Below, piece after piece: positions 50,303 through 59,461 of a DNA stretch of 64,000 bases (positions are counted from its first letter, which is position 1; each line of letters begins with the position of its first letter). The notes below the pieces were generated by a model. It was not told the origin of the DNA and searched no databases. It was given only the letters and a program-made list of their open reading frames with translations. Both the position numbers and the translations under genes were made by a program. Where the stretch lies: contig NZ_AUGW01000017.1 in the NCBI RefSeq assembly GCF_000422865.1, forward strand, positions 1-64,000, read 5' to 3'. Source of the stretch: Oceanospirillum maris DSM 6286 (GTDB lineage: Bacteria; Pseudomonadota; Gammaproteobacteria; Pseudomonadales; Halomonadaceae).

Positions 50303-50631
50303 GGTGCAACCTCCTCTGTTTTACGCTCAACACCAAACATTTTACGATCAACATCAAGCATGGCCGTTCGGATGTCCGCTGCTAATTCACTTGGATCATA
50401 GGTCTTGATAATCTGATCTGTTGTGCGATCACGCTCTGCCACAAACCAGTAACCTGATGCACTGTGGAACCACCACTCACGCACAACACCCGTACCGTTG
50501 TAGCTATAAAATGTATGCTCTGCCCACGCCTGATCCGGTGCTTGTAAATCCGGCAACGGCGTAACTTCGCCACCAAAAACAAATTCATTAATATTTCTTG
50601 GCCCATTTAGAGGGCAAGTCATAACCTTCAT
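50299..50631 (-). CDS. mgdB: N-methylglutamate dehydrogenase small subunit / sarcosine oxidase delta-like
   Basis: 110 residues with the SoxD pattern: TCPLNGPRNINEFVFGGE, then FYSYNGTGVVREWWFHSASGYWFVAERD. SoxD-type subunits bind zinc near the N-terminus. GGGGA precedes the ATG. It overlaps mgdC by 4 bp. Confidence 0.78.
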   Translation of the reverse strand: MKVMTCPLNGPRNINEFVFGGEVTPLPDLQAPDQAWAEHTFYSYNGTGVVREWWFHSASGYWFVAERDRTTDQIIKTYDPSELAADIRTAMLDVDRKMFGVERKTEEVAP

Positions 50632-50692
50632 AATTCATCCCCGATATCGAGTATCATTAGCCCACGCTTAGCAACGGGGCAGTTCCTTTCAA

Positions 50693-51949
50693 TCAGTGTG
50701 AGGCCGCGGTAGCACCCATTTCATTGACTTGCCTAAAATCGTTAAATCGTTCGGCACCAAAGGGTTTTATCAACGAAGGTGTTTTACCTGTCGCCACCAG
50801 TTCCGCCATCGTCTTTCCACAGATCGGTGTCGCTTTAAAGCCCCACGTTCCCCAGCCCGCATCAAGGTAATAGTTCTGAACAGGGCTCTCGCCCATAATC
50901 GGGCTGTAGTCTGAGGTCATATCTGTCAATCCTGTCCATTGACGCATCAATTTCAAATTAGCCATAAATGGAAATAACTCAACGGCATGGGCTAATAACT
51001 CTTCTTTTAGCTCAAGGGTTGATCGGCTGTTATAAAGCGGATACGGATCAGAACCGCCACCAAAAACCAGCTCACCTCGCCCTGTTTGCTGAACATAGCA
51101 ATGGAAAGCAGGGGAGCTAACTAAAGGATCAAGAAAAGGTTTAACAGGTTGCGTCACCATGGCTTGTAATGGGTAGGTTGTAATGGGCAGGCGAAAACCG
51201 GCTTTCTCGGCTAATAATGAGCTATGCCCTGCCACCGCTTGCACGACAACACCGCATTCGATGATGTGATCGACACTACCTTGCTTCGCTTTTACTGCGG
51301 TTACTTTGCCATTCTCGACGACAACATCAGTCACTTCAGTAAGCTGATGTAGCTCAACGCCGCGCTGAGTGGCACCTTTTGCATATCCCCAAGCTACGGC
51401 ATCATGTCGCGCTGTCGCACCATCCATATGCCATAAACCCGCAAGCACAGGTTGATGGCCGGGATTCATATTCAGCGTAGGCACCAGCTCTTTAATTTCT
51501 TTAGGCCCGATTAACTCGGTCTTACCACCAAAATGTTTATTCACTTCTGTACGCTGGCGAAAGCCTCGAATAGCCGCATCCGTATGCGCCAACGTCAATT
51601 GCCCCCGCTTGGAATACATAATATTGAAGTCAAATTCATTCGACAGATTTTGGAACAGCTTCACCGACTCGCTGTAAAACTTCACCCCATCAGATGTCAG
51701 GTAGTTTGAACGAATCACGGCTGTGTTGCGGGCTGTATTGCCACCACCCAAATAACCTTTTTCCAATACAGCAACATTGGTAATACCGTGGTATTTTGCT
51801 AAATAATAAGCCGTGGCCACCCCGTGCCCTCCACCGCCAATAATCACGACGTCATAGCGTTTCTTTAGGGAGACTGGTGGGGGTAAGTCAGCGTCTTTCT
51901 CAAAGGGAAAGTCACCGTTAAGACCGTATTTAAGAAGTGCAAAGGGCAT
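50693..51949 (-). CDS. mgdA: N-methylglutamate dehydrogenase beta-type subunit / sarcosine oxidase beta-like
   Basis: 418 residues of the DAO/SoxB type. The FAD-binding motif is VVIIGGGGHGVATAYYL (about 34-50), followed by YLGGGNTARNTAVIRSNYL, the segment that holds the covalent FMN histidine in SoxB. Here Asn/Arg occupy that place and I see no clear His. It oxidises the secondary amine. First of the four dehydrogenase genes, 103 bp after folD. Confidence 0.78.
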   Translation of the reverse strand: MPFALLKYGLNGDFPFEKDADLPPPVSLKKRYDVVIIGGGGHGVATAYYLAKYHGITNVAVLEKGYLGGGNTARNTAVIRSNYLTSDGVKFYSESVKLFQNLSNEFDFNIMYSKRGQLTLAHTDAAIRGFRQRTEVNKHFGGKTELIGPKEIKELVPTLNMNPGHQPVLAGLWHMDGATARHDAVAWGYAKGATQRGVELHQLTEVTDVVVENGKVTAVKAKQGSVDHIIECGVVVQAVAGHSSLLAEKAGFRLPITTYPLQAMVTQPVKPFLDPLVSSPAFHCYVQQTGRGELVFGGGSDPYPLYNSRSTLELKEELLAHAVELFPFMANLKLMRQWTGLTDMTSDYSPIMGESPVQNYYLDAGWGTWGFKATPICGKTMAELVATGKTPSLIKPFGAERFNDFRQVNEMGATAASH

Positions 51950-52051
51950 AAACCTTCTCCTGTATCATCAGGTCTACTGATGCAGTATGTTTCATCTGGC
52001 AGCTGACGGGCCGCCAATCTCTGAGTTTTTCTGTCTGGCTAGGATGCTTCC

Positions 52052-52909
52052 CTAGTGCTGCTGCCGAGCAGCGATCAGCGTATTTCTCATCAGACAGGCA
52101 ATCGTCATTGGCCCAACACCACCAGGTACAGGCGTAATAGCGTTAACCAGAGGCTCAACTTCCGCATAATTCACATCACCTACCAACTTACGCTTACCTT
52201 CACGCTCAATCACATTGATACCAACATCAATAACCGTGCAGCCGGGTTTAACCCAATCTTTACCGATCATTTCTGGGGAGCCTACAGCCGCAACAAGAAT
52301 ATCGGCCTGCTGACTGAGTTGTTTGGGATTGGTCGTACGAGAGTGAATAACCGTAACAGTGCAGTTTGCCTTGAGTAGCAGGGATGCCATTGGCTTACCA
52401 ACAATATTAGAGCGACCCACAACAACCGCATGTTTGCCCGAAAGATCACCAAGCGTCTTTTCCAGCATAATCATGCAGCCTTGAGGTGTGCAGGGAACTA
52501 ATGACTTTTTACCAAGACTTAGAGCACCGACATTGACTGGATGAAAACCATCCACATCTTTCTCTGGAGCAATAGCGGCAATCAGTTTCTCTTCGTCCAG
52601 ATGATCAGGTAGAGGAAGCTGTACCAAAATGCCGTGAACATCCGGTGCATTATTTAGCTTTTCAATTAGAAGATTGAGTGTTTGCTCAGAGGTATCTTCA
52701 GGGAGGCGATACTCAATAGAATTCAGTCCAGACTCCGTGGCTCGGGCGGTCTTATTGCGCACATAAACCTGACTTGCGGGATCCTCGCCAACCAGTACAA
52801 CGGCCAATCCTGGCTTAATACCAAACTGCTGATAAAATTCAGCAGCATCTTTTTTGACCTCTTCAAGCACCTGAGAGGAGATCACTTTCCCATCAATTCG
52901 CGTGGACAT
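52052..52909 (-). CDS. folD: Methylene-THF dehydrogenase / methenyl-THF cyclohydrolase
   Basis: 285 residues, full length for FolD. It contains [24 protein letters not shown] with the catalytic lysine, [11 protein letters not shown] and the NADP-site segment [16 protein letters not shown]. It turns methylene-tetrahydrofolate into 10-formyl-tetrahydrofolate. Its place between purU and the mgd genes indicates that it processes the C1 unit released from N-methylglutamate. AGGAGA precedes the ATG. Confidence 0.95.
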   Translation of the reverse strand: MSTRIDGKVISSQVLEEVKKDAAEFYQQFGIKPGLAVVLVGEDPASQVYVRNKTARATESGLNSIEYRLPEDTSEQTLNLLIEKLNNAPDVHGILVQLPLPDHLDEEKLIAAIAPEKDVDGFHPVNVGALSLGKKSLVPCTPQGCMIMLEKTLGDLSGKHAVVVGRSNIVGKPMASLLLKANCTVTVIHSRTTNPKQLSQQADILVAAVGSPEMIGKDWVKPGCTVIDVGINVIEREGKRKLVGDVNYAEVEPLVNAITPVPGGVGPMTIACLMRNTLIAARQQH

Positions 52910-52917
52910 GCTCTCTC

Positions 52918-53784
52918 CTATTTAAAGATAACGGTTTTATTTCCATCAACAAAAACACGGTGTTCAGAATGTAGTTTTGCCGCTCGAGCTAGCGCAACGG
53001 TCTCAGTATCACGGCCCGCTATTGTTAGTTTTTCTGGCCCCATAGTGTGGTCAACACTCTGAACAGACTGTTCAATAATAGGCCCTTCATCTAGATCAGC
53101 GGTTACATAATGAGCAGTAGCACCAATTAGCTTTACGCCTCGGTCATAGGCTTGATAGTAAGGTCGAGCACCTTTAAAGCCTGGAAGGAATGAGTGGTGA
53201 ATATTAATTGCCCGCCCTGCCAGTTGAGCGCAAAGCGCATCGGATAAAATCTGCATATAGCGGGCAAGAATAACCAACTCCGTTTCAGTTTCATTCACAA
53301 TATCCAGCAAGGCTTTTTCCTGCTGAGATTTGTTTTCTTTATTAACCGGAAGATGTACAAAACGAATACCTTCTCGCTCTGCCATGTGTCGCAAATCTTG
53401 ATGGTTAGATACAACGGCAGTAATCTCAATATTCAGATCCCCCTTGTTCTTGCGATACAGTAAATCGCTTAAACAATGATCAGCCTTGGAAACCATAATG
53501 ATGGTTTTTATCGGTGCGCAGGCATTATGAAAACTCCACTGCATATCAAAACGCTGTGCGACCTCTGCAAAGCCTTCTCGAATATGGTCGGCTTTATCTT
53601 CACCCTGAAAGTGGAAACGAGTACGCATAAAGAATTTGCCACTATCTTCATCATCAAACTGAGCTTGCTCACTAAGATAGCAACCCTGCTTTGTCAGATA
53701 GCCAGCAACATCCGCGACAATGCCGCTTCCGGCTGGACACATGGTTTGAAGAATATATTCGGTTCTGTTCGTTGCATGAGGCAT
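52918..53784 (-). CDS. purU: Formyltetrahydrofolate deformylase
   Basis: 288 residues from the ATG at 53784 (AGGA site); a longer frame to 53832 is unlikely. An N-terminal ACT domain (about 5-85, [17 protein letters not shown]) is followed by the formyltransferase-like fold with the conserved [16 protein letters not shown]. It hydrolyses 10-formyl-THF to formate and THF, recycling folate during methylamine use. It is 8 bp from folD. Confidence 0.95.
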   Translation of the reverse strand: MPHATNRTEYILQTMCPAGSGIVADVAGYLTKQGCYLSEQAQFDDEDSGKFFMRTRFHFQGEDKADHIREGFAEVAQRFDMQWSFHNACAPIKTIIMVSKADHCLSDLLYRKNKGDLNIEITAVVSNHQDLRHMAEREGIRFVHLPVNKENKSQQEKALLDIVNETETELVILARYMQILSDALCAQLAGRAINIHHSFLPGFKGARPYYQAYDRGVKLIGATAHYVTADLDEGPIIEQSVQSVDHTMGPEKLTIAGRDTETVALARAAKLHSEHRVFVDGNKTVIFK

Positions 53785-53957
53785 TTTCAAAATCCTGTCA
53801 CTTTTTTCAGGGTGCAAAAAACCGCAAAGCATTACGCTTTGAATTAAAATCTACGTTGGGATATTAGACTCGAATAGGAGCTATCCAATCAGCTCCTATC
53901 CTTTTGCTATTTTTCCATTAGCTATCTGCTTGATATTGATATCTAAGGCCTGTCAGA

Positions 53958-55292
53958 TTAATACGACTGACTCGGAATCCAGCTGGTTCCTGCAAGGGGG
54001 ACACGTGCCATTGCTGCAGCCTCTACATTCAGTGCCACCAGATCTTCCGGCTCTAAATTACGCAGATCATTCTTACCACAGGCCCGCGCTAACGTTTGCG
54101 CCTCCATGGTGAGTACACGCAGATAATTAGCTAAACGATGGCCCGCTTCAACGGGATCAAGACGTTTACTCAACTCAGGGTCTTGGGTCGAGATACCAGC
54201 AGGGTCTTTACCTTCATGATAGTCATCGTAATAACCGGCAGCGGAACCGATTTTCTTAAACTCTTCATCCCATTTTGGATGGTTACAACCCAGAGCGATC
54301 AATGCCGCCGTACCAATAGCAACCGCATCGGCACCTAGCGCCATCGCTTTCGCTACATCAGCACCGTTACGAATACCGCCGGAAACAATTAACTGAACCT
54401 TACGATGCATCCCCATTTCTTGCAGGGCTTGAACCGCCTGTGGAATAGCCGCCATGGTAGGAATGCCAACGTGTTCAATAAACACTTCTTGAGTCGCTGC
54501 GGTACCGCCTTGCATACCATCAACTACAATCACATCCGCCCCAGCTTTAACGGCCAGTTTAACGTCGTAGTAGGTACGGGTTGCCCCTACTTTGATGTAG
54601 ATAGGCACCTGCCAGTCGGTAATTTCACGCAGTTCTTGGATTTTAATCGCTAGGTCATCAGGGCCAGTCCAGTCAGGATGACGACAGGCGGAACGCTGAT
54701 CTACACCCATCGGTAGGGTTCTCATTTTAGCGACACGATCTGTGATTTTCTGCCCCAGCAACATACCGCCGCCGCCCGGTTTGGCACCTTGGCCAAGTAC
54801 CACTTCAATCGCATCCGCTTTGCGCAGATCATCAGGGTTCATACCGTAACGGGACGGCAGGTACTGATAAACAAGTTTGGTCGACTGCCCACGTTCTTCT
54901 GGTGTCATACCACCATCACCAGTGGTAGTCGATGTACCCACTGCAGAAGCACCGCGGCCTAACGCTTCTTTTGCGTTAGCAGACAATGCACCAAAGCTCA
55001 TGCCGGCAATAGTTACGGGAGTTTCAATAACAATCGGCTTCTTCGCAAAGCGAGTACCTAAGGTGACTTGGGTGTTGCACTTTTCACGATAACCTTCCAG
55101 CGGGTAGCGCGACATGGATGCCCCAAGGAATAACAGATCATCAAAGTGAGGCACTTTACGCTTGGCACCAAATCCGCGAATGTCGTAGATACCGGTTTCG
55201 GCAGCTCGGCGGATTTCAGTCATGGTGGCTGCATCAAATGTCGCAGACTCACGCAGGCCCGTTTTTACATTCAGATCGTTTGAATCACTCAT
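53958..55292 (-). CDS. mgsC: N-methylglutamate synthase subunit C (FMN glutamate-synthase-like)
   Basis: 444 residues equal to the FMN-binding, glutamate-synthase core (GltB central domain): MSFGALSANAKEALGRGASA, KPGGGGMLLG, IYIKVGATRTYYDVKLAVKAGAD and LIVSGGIRNGADVAKAMALGAD. The three-cysteine 3Fe-4S loop of GltB is absent; one Cys remains (ALGCNHPKWDEE), as in MgsC/GlxD proteins. With MgsA and MgsB it transfers the methylamino group of gamma-glutamylmethylamide to 2-oxoglutarate, giving N-methylglutamate and glutamate. Confidence 0.85.
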   Translation of the reverse strand: MSDSNDLNVKTGLRESATFDAATMTEIRRAAETGIYDIRGFGAKRKVPHFDDLLFLGASMSRYPLEGYREKCNTQVTLGTRFAKKPIVIETPVTIAGMSFGALSANAKEALGRGASAVGTSTTTGDGGMTPEERGQSTKLVYQYLPSRYGMNPDDLRKADAIEVVLGQGAKPGGGGMLLGQKITDRVAKMRTLPMGVDQRSACRHPDWTGPDDLAIKIQELREITDWQVPIYIKVGATRTYYDVKLAVKAGADVIVVDGMQGGTAATQEVFIEHVGIPTMAAIPQAVQALQEMGMHRKVQLIVSGGIRNGADVAKAMALGADAVAIGTAALIALGCNHPKWDEEFKKIGSAAGYYDDYHEGKDPAGISTQDPELSKRLDPVEAGHRLANYLRVLTMEAQTLARACGKNDLRNLEPEDLVALNVEAAAMARVPLAGTSWIPSQSY

Positions 55293-55319
55293 CTCAATAT
55301 CTCCAAACTGCGTGATTAA

Positions 55320-56003
55320 TTAGTAAGCGGAAGCATTATCAACTTTAAAATTGTATAGCTGACGAGCAGAACCATAGCGCTTAAAGTCCTTTGGATCTTC
55401 GTCAACGCCTGCACGGTTAAGCAGATCCGTTAAATATTCCAGATGTTCTTGTCGCATCTCTTTTTCGATACAGTCGGCACCTAAAGAAGACACGCTACCT
55501 TTAACAAAAATTTGGGTCTCATAAAGAGAATCCCCTAAAGCATCACCAGCATCACCGCACACAACCAATGCACCTGCCTGCCCCATAAAGCAACTCATGT
55601 GGCCAACATTGCCACCAACCACAATTTCAACACCCTTCATGGAGATACCACAGCGAGCGCCAGCATCACCTTCAATAACCAGTAAACCACCGTGAGCTGT
55701 AGCCCCCGCAGACTGAGACGCTTGCCCTTTTACCCGCACGGTGCCGGACATCATATTTTCCGCTACACCTTGACCAGCATTACCATGTACGACGACATGG
55801 GCTTTCTTATTCATACCAGCACAGTAGTAGCCCGCATGACCTTCAATATCGACACTCAGTGACTGGTCTAAGCCGCAGGCAATATTATGGTTGCCTTTGG
55901 CACCCGTAATTTTCCATTCACGCTCTGTGCATTCGCTACTTTGTTCATGCAACGCCTGATTGATGTCGCGTAGCGAGGTAGTAGTCAGATCAAATGTTTT
56001 CAT
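55320..56003 (-). CDS. mgsB: N-methylglutamate synthase subunit B (GXGXG domain)
   Basis: 227 residues dominated by the right-handed beta-helix GXGXG repeats of the glutamate synthase C-terminal domain (GHAGYYCAGMNKKAHVVVHG, GNAGQGVAENM, GHMSCFMGQAGALVVCGDAG). It is a stand-alone structural subunit, as in MgsB/GlxC. It lies 27 bp upstream of mgsC. Confidence 0.85.
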   Translation of the reverse strand: MKTFDLTTTSLRDINQALHEQSSECTEREWKITGAKGNHNIACGLDQSLSVDIEGHAGYYCAGMNKKAHVVVHGNAGQGVAENMMSGTVRVKGQASQSAGATAHGGLLVIEGDAGARCGISMKGVEIVVGGNVGHMSCFMGQAGALVVCGDAGDALGDSLYETQIFVKGSVSSLGADCIEKEMRQEHLEYLTDLLNRAGVDEDPKDFKRYGSARQLYNFKVDNASAY

Positions 56004-56036
56004 AAAGATGATTCCTCGTCGTTAATTCGCCTGCGC

Positions 56037-56933
56037 TCAGGTGCGTTCCCAAACATAAATTTTAGCCGCTTCTGGCTCCCATACTCGGGCATTTTCAATA
56101 CCGGGTAATGTCGTCAGCGCCTGATACTCTGAGGCCATTGCCACATAGTCATCTGTCTCTGCCAACACCGCAGGTTTACAAGCGATAGGGTCACGTACAA
56201 CGGCAAAACCATCACGGGTACCAATAGTAAACGTGAAGAAGCCATCTAGGTCTTTCAGGGCATTTTCTAGGGCTTGCTTTAAGGTGTCGCCTTCTTGCAG
56301 GCGATGCATCAGATAACCGGCTGCTACTTCGGAGTCATTGTCGGTTTCAAAGTGAATGCCTTGACGCTTCAACTCCAAGCGTAAGCGGTTGTGGTTAGAT
56401 AGCGAACCGTTATGGACTAAGCAAAGATCTTCACCGGTAGAAAATGGGTGTGAACCGGCCATGGTGACAGCTGATTCCGTCGCCATTCGTGTGTGACCTA
56501 TGATGTGTGTGCCCTTCATACCTTTAAGGTTAAAGTTATTGGCAATAATTTCAGGCAGACCTACTTCTTTTAGAATTTCGATGGAATGACCGGCACTTAA
56601 GATCAAAACATCCGATGCATGAGCTTCAATAAAGGCGGTAGCCCTTGGCGCATCACAGTGCATTTTGAAAACGGCTACGGTGGCATTCTGGAACCAGACC
56701 ACTTCGGCATTCAACTCTGCTCTGGCTAATTCAGCCAATGCTTCCCAGTTATAATTTTCATCTTCATGGCGCAAAGTCAGCTTAGTGCCGTCAACTACTT
56801 CATCACCGTAGATTGCAAAGCCTGCGCTGTCAGGGCCTCGATCCGTCATGGCAATCAACATGGGTTCAAACAAGGCACCCAATTCGCTCTCAAGAGCAGG
56901 GTTTTTCAGGTAGAGACCTACGATTCCACACAT
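56037..56933 (-). CDS. mgsA: N-methylglutamate synthase subunit A (class II amidotransferase)
   Basis: 298 residues. The catalytic Cys2 directly follows Met (MCGIVGLYLK), followed by DRGPDSAGFAIY, HTRMATESAV and LVHNGSLSNHNRLR, the Ntn-hydrolase glutaminase pattern. In this pathway it would cleave gamma-glutamylmethylamide and channel methylamine. It lies 33 bp upstream of mgsB and 140 bp after gmaS. Confidence 0.87.
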   Translation of the reverse strand: MCGIVGLYLKNPALESELGALFEPMLIAMTDRGPDSAGFAIYGDEVVDGTKLTLRHEDENYNWEALAELARAELNAEVVWFQNATVAVFKMHCDAPRATAFIEAHASDVLILSAGHSIEILKEVGLPEIIANNFNLKGMKGTHIIGHTRMATESAVTMAGSHPFSTGEDLCLVHNGSLSNHNRLRLELKRQGIHFETDNDSEVAAGYLMHRLQEGDTLKQALENALKDLDGFFTFTIGTRDGFAVVRDPIACKPAVLAETDDYVAMASEYQALTTLPGIENARVWEPEAAKIYVWERT

Positions 56934-57073
56934 CGCATCATCCTCATTATCAAAACAGATAGTTAGACAAAACAGGTTTAGAGAAATGACAGAGTTAAAT
57001 AAACGGTTCGCTAGGCTTAGGCTGCGCCATTTATAAAAAGTACTCTAAACATGTTTTAAAAAGTAAAATCGGA

Positions 57074-58405
57074 TTAGAAAAATTCGCCGTAACGGGCCAC
57101 TTCCCAGTCACTCACATGTCGGCAGTAATCAATCCATTCATCGCGTTTAAGCTTGATAAACTCCGCCATCAACCCTTCGCCAATAGCGTCAGTCAGTACG
57201 GTATCCGCTTCTAATGCATCCACCGCTTCGCCCAAAGTCTGTGGCAAAATCTCGATACCTTTAGCCGCTCGATCTTCTGCACTCATGGTGTAAAGGTTTG
57301 CGTTGACTGGATCACCGGCTTCCAACTCACGCTCAATGCCATCCATACCAGCGGCAATCAAGGCAGCGTGAACAAGATATGGATTACAAGCCGAATCAGG
57401 CAAACGGAATTCCAACCGCCCATATGGCACACGTACCATGGCGGAGCGGTTGTTATCGCCGTAACAAATATAGGCCGGTGCCCACGTTGCGCCAGACGCT
57501 GAGCCACCAACCACTAATCGTTTGTAAGAGTTCACCGTTGGCGCAGAGATAGCGCATAACGCTTTAGCGTGATGTAGCAAACCTGCAGTGAAGTGATAGG
57601 CCATCTTCGACAGCCCCATACCATGTTTGTCGCTGTCATCACCAAATAGGTTTTTGCCACTTTCATCGCAAATAGATAGATGAAAGTGCATACCGTTACC
57701 GGTGCGATCTGATGCAGGCTTAGGCATAAAGGAGCACACAAAGCCAAGATCATTAGCGATCTCACCAGCGGCCATACGGACAAAGGTAAAGCGGTCAGCA
57801 GAGGTTAAAGCATCACTATAGGTGTAATTGATTTCAAACTGGCCGTTAGCATCTTCATGATCAATTTGGTAAACATCCATGCCAACTTGTTGCAAGCTAT
57901 CGACCAACGTTTCTAGAAACTCACGGGATCGGGATAATCCTTTGTAGTCATAGCAAGGTTTTGTCAGCGTATCCGTGTCATCGGCAGGGTCTAGAGAGCC
58001 ATCACTGTTTCGTTTAAACAGTGAAAACTCAGGTTCAAGCCCTGTATTTAACGTCCAGCCTCGGCTGCTTAAACGTTTTAGCTGTTCCTTCAGCGCAACA
58101 CGACTGTCATAAGCGTACGGTTTACCATCAACATAACCGTCACACACAATCCGCGCATAACCAGGCTGCCACGGCACAATGCTTACACTGCTGAGATCAC
58201 CTCTGGCAAGAAAATCTGGCCCGTGCGGTTCCATACCTAAACCCCACACGGCGAAACCAGCAAAGCCTGCGCCTTTTTCAACAACATCCATCAAGCAATG
58301 AGCAGGCACAGATTTAGTTTTGGCAACACCATGAATATCTACAAATTGTGCGAGCACATATTTGATGTCATTTTCGTCACAGAAACGCGTTACATCTAAA
58401 GGCAT
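57074..58405 (-). CDS. gmaS: Gamma-glutamylmethylamide synthetase (glutamine synthetase family)
   Basis: 443 residues of the glutamine synthetase fold. It has EPEFSLF and [13 protein letters not shown] (metal-binding Glu), GNGMHFHLS, and [14 protein letters not shown] with the ATP/glutamate segment, then GRLEFRLPD. It would join methylamine and glutamate using ATP. The alternative is a GlnT-type glutamine synthetase; context with mgsABC and mgdABCD on one strand favours GmaS. It is the first gene of the operon and has a consensus sigma-54 promoter 85 bp upstream. Confidence 0.82.
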   Translation of the reverse strand: MPLDVTRFCDENDIKYVLAQFVDIHGVAKTKSVPAHCLMDVVEKGAGFAGFAVWGLGMEPHGPDFLARGDLSSVSIVPWQPGYARIVCDGYVDGKPYAYDSRVALKEQLKRLSSRGWTLNTGLEPEFSLFKRNSDGSLDPADDTDTLTKPCYDYKGLSRSREFLETLVDSLQQVGMDVYQIDHEDANGQFEINYTYSDALTSADRFTFVRMAAGEIANDLGFVCSFMPKPASDRTGNGMHFHLSICDESGKNLFGDDSDKHGMGLSKMAYHFTAGLLHHAKALCAISAPTVNSYKRLVVGGSASGATWAPAYICYGDNNRSAMVRVPYGRLEFRLPDSACNPYLVHAALIAAGMDGIERELEAGDPVNANLYTMSAEDRAAKGIEILPQTLGEAVDALEADTVLTDAIGEGLMAEFIKLKRDEWIDYCRHVSDWEVARYGEFF

Positions 58406-58456
58406 CAGCTAACTCCTAAATAGTTTAGGTCACTTACTTTTCCCACTAGGCTTTAA

Positions 58457-58595
58457 TTTCCCACAAGGAATATTTATTTATCTATAAGAAAGCAACCGCC
58501 GTGCCACTATTTTTCCTTACAGGAATATTTTATTCCTAATATTCTTAACTTATTGATTTGAAAGGGTAAGAAAATATATTTCTTGCGAGGAATAT
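58457..58595. promoter_or_regulatory. Three copies of a 17-bp operator-like motif TTTCY-N4-AGGAATAT
   Basis: TTTCCCACAAGGAATAT (58457-58473), TTTCCTTACAGGAATAT (58512-58528) and TTTCTTGCGAGGAATAT (58579-58595) share identical spacing and orientation. The core TTCC...GGAA is palindromic. They lie between gmaS and the divergent XRE-cupin gene, on both sides of the gmaS sigma-54 promoter. A fourth copy lies before glnK. They are candidate binding sites for the XRE-cupin protein or another local regulator. Confidence 0.65.
58491..58506 (-). promoter_or_regulatory. Sigma-54 promoter of gmaS operon
   Basis: On the minus strand TGGCACGGCGGTTGCT fits the sigma-54 consensus TGGCAC-R-N4-TTGCW at every fixed position. 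It is 85 bp upstream of the gmaS ATG, so transcription should begin near 58480. It implies control by an NtrC-type activator and nitrogen status. Confidence 0.85.
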
Positions 58596-58672
58596 AGATT
58601 CGAAGAAGTAAGGCGTATAATTTGCCCTCCGTTACCACCAGAAAAACCGACATCATGTACGGACGGGGTATA

Positions 58673-58711
58673 AATACAGTGCAGGTATAGTACGAATACA
58701 GTGCAGATATA
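58673..58711 (+). repeat. Direct repeat AATACAGTGCAGRTATA upstream of the regulator gene
   Basis: Two copies at 58673-58689 and 58695-58711 differ at one base and start 22 bp apart, about two helical turns. They lie just upstream of the XRE-cupin start and could be an autoregulatory site. Confidence 0.65.
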
Positions 58712-58751
58712 CATCGATATAGCCTGCCACGCTTTAAAATGGAGCATGCAA

Positions 58752-59342
58752 ATGGATCAGAACCACACAGAAAAATTCAGCTTAGACCAATACATTGGCA
58801 TGGTGGTCAAGAAAGCCAGAGTTGACCAAGGGCTAAAGATTACTGATGTCGCCCGTATTTCAAATATCAGTCAAGGCATGATCAGTAAAATCGAGAATGC
58901 ACAAGTTTCAACGAGCCTAGAAACACTGAATAAACTCTGCAATGCCATTGGCTTATCCATTTCTACACTCTTTACTGATTACGACCGGCCTGAAGGTAGT
59001 GCACAATTCACTAAAGCAGGCGGAGGCCTTGAAGTTGTTCGCCGGGGAACTGACAAAGGCCATAATTATCAGCTACTGACCTATCAGCGCGGGGGTAAAA
59101 AGAACTTTGAGGCATTTCTCATCACGATGGATGATCTGGCAGAGGTTTTTCCAACCTTCTCCCACCCAGGTCAAGAATTTGTCTATCTATTATCGGGCCA
59201 CCTTCTTTATCGCCACGGCAACCATCTATATGAGATGAAAGCGGGTGACAGCTTGACCTTTGATGCCGAGGTTCCCCATGGCCCAGAGCAGCTTTATGAT
59301 GTGCCGTTACAGCTATTGTCTATTATTAACTACTCTGAATAA
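58752..59342 (+). CDS. XRE-family regulator with C-terminal cupin domain
   Basis: 196 residues from the ATG at 58752 (GGAG at 7 nt). The N-terminal HTH_3 domain (about 8-75) has KITDVARISNISQGMISKIENA. The C-terminal cupin_2 domain (about 110-190) has FSHPGQEFVYLLSGHLLYRHG and AGDSLTFDAEVPHGPE, with His and Glu ligand candidates. The class usually binds amine or amino-acid-derived ligands. Divergent transcription from gmaS indicates control of the methylamine operon. Confidence 0.88.
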   Translation: MDQNHTEKFSLDQYIGMVVKKARVDQGLKITDVARISNISQGMISKIENAQVSTSLETLNKLCNAIGLSISTLFTDYDRPEGSAQFTKAGGGLEVVRRGTDKGHNYQLLTYQRGGKKNFEAFLITMDDLAEVFPTFSHPGQEFVYLLSGHLLYRHGNHLYEMKAGDSLTFDAEVPHGPEQLYDVPLQLLSIINYSE

Positions 59343-59373
59343 AAAAAGCGCTTACCTAGGAACCGGTAAGCGC
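59341..59373 (-). terminator. Terminator after amtB
   Basis: On the minus strand GCGCTTACC (59373-59365) pairs with GGTAAGCGC (59356-59348) and ends in a seven-T run. It abuts the stop codon of the convergent regulator gene. Confidence 0.85.
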
Positions 59374-59461
59374 AATGGGGGTAAAGGCTGTATAGAGGGT
59401 AAAGCTCGATAAAAAGTAGATAGAAAGATAAAAAGTAAAATAAATCGTTTAAGACAAATGA

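Noticed and set aside
46594-51949. Reading the four-gene set simply as sarcosine oxidase soxBDAG
   Set aside because: Not excluded by sequence, but the gmaS and mgsABC partners in the same operon, and the lack of glyA or serine dehydratase, make the methylglutamate reading more likely.
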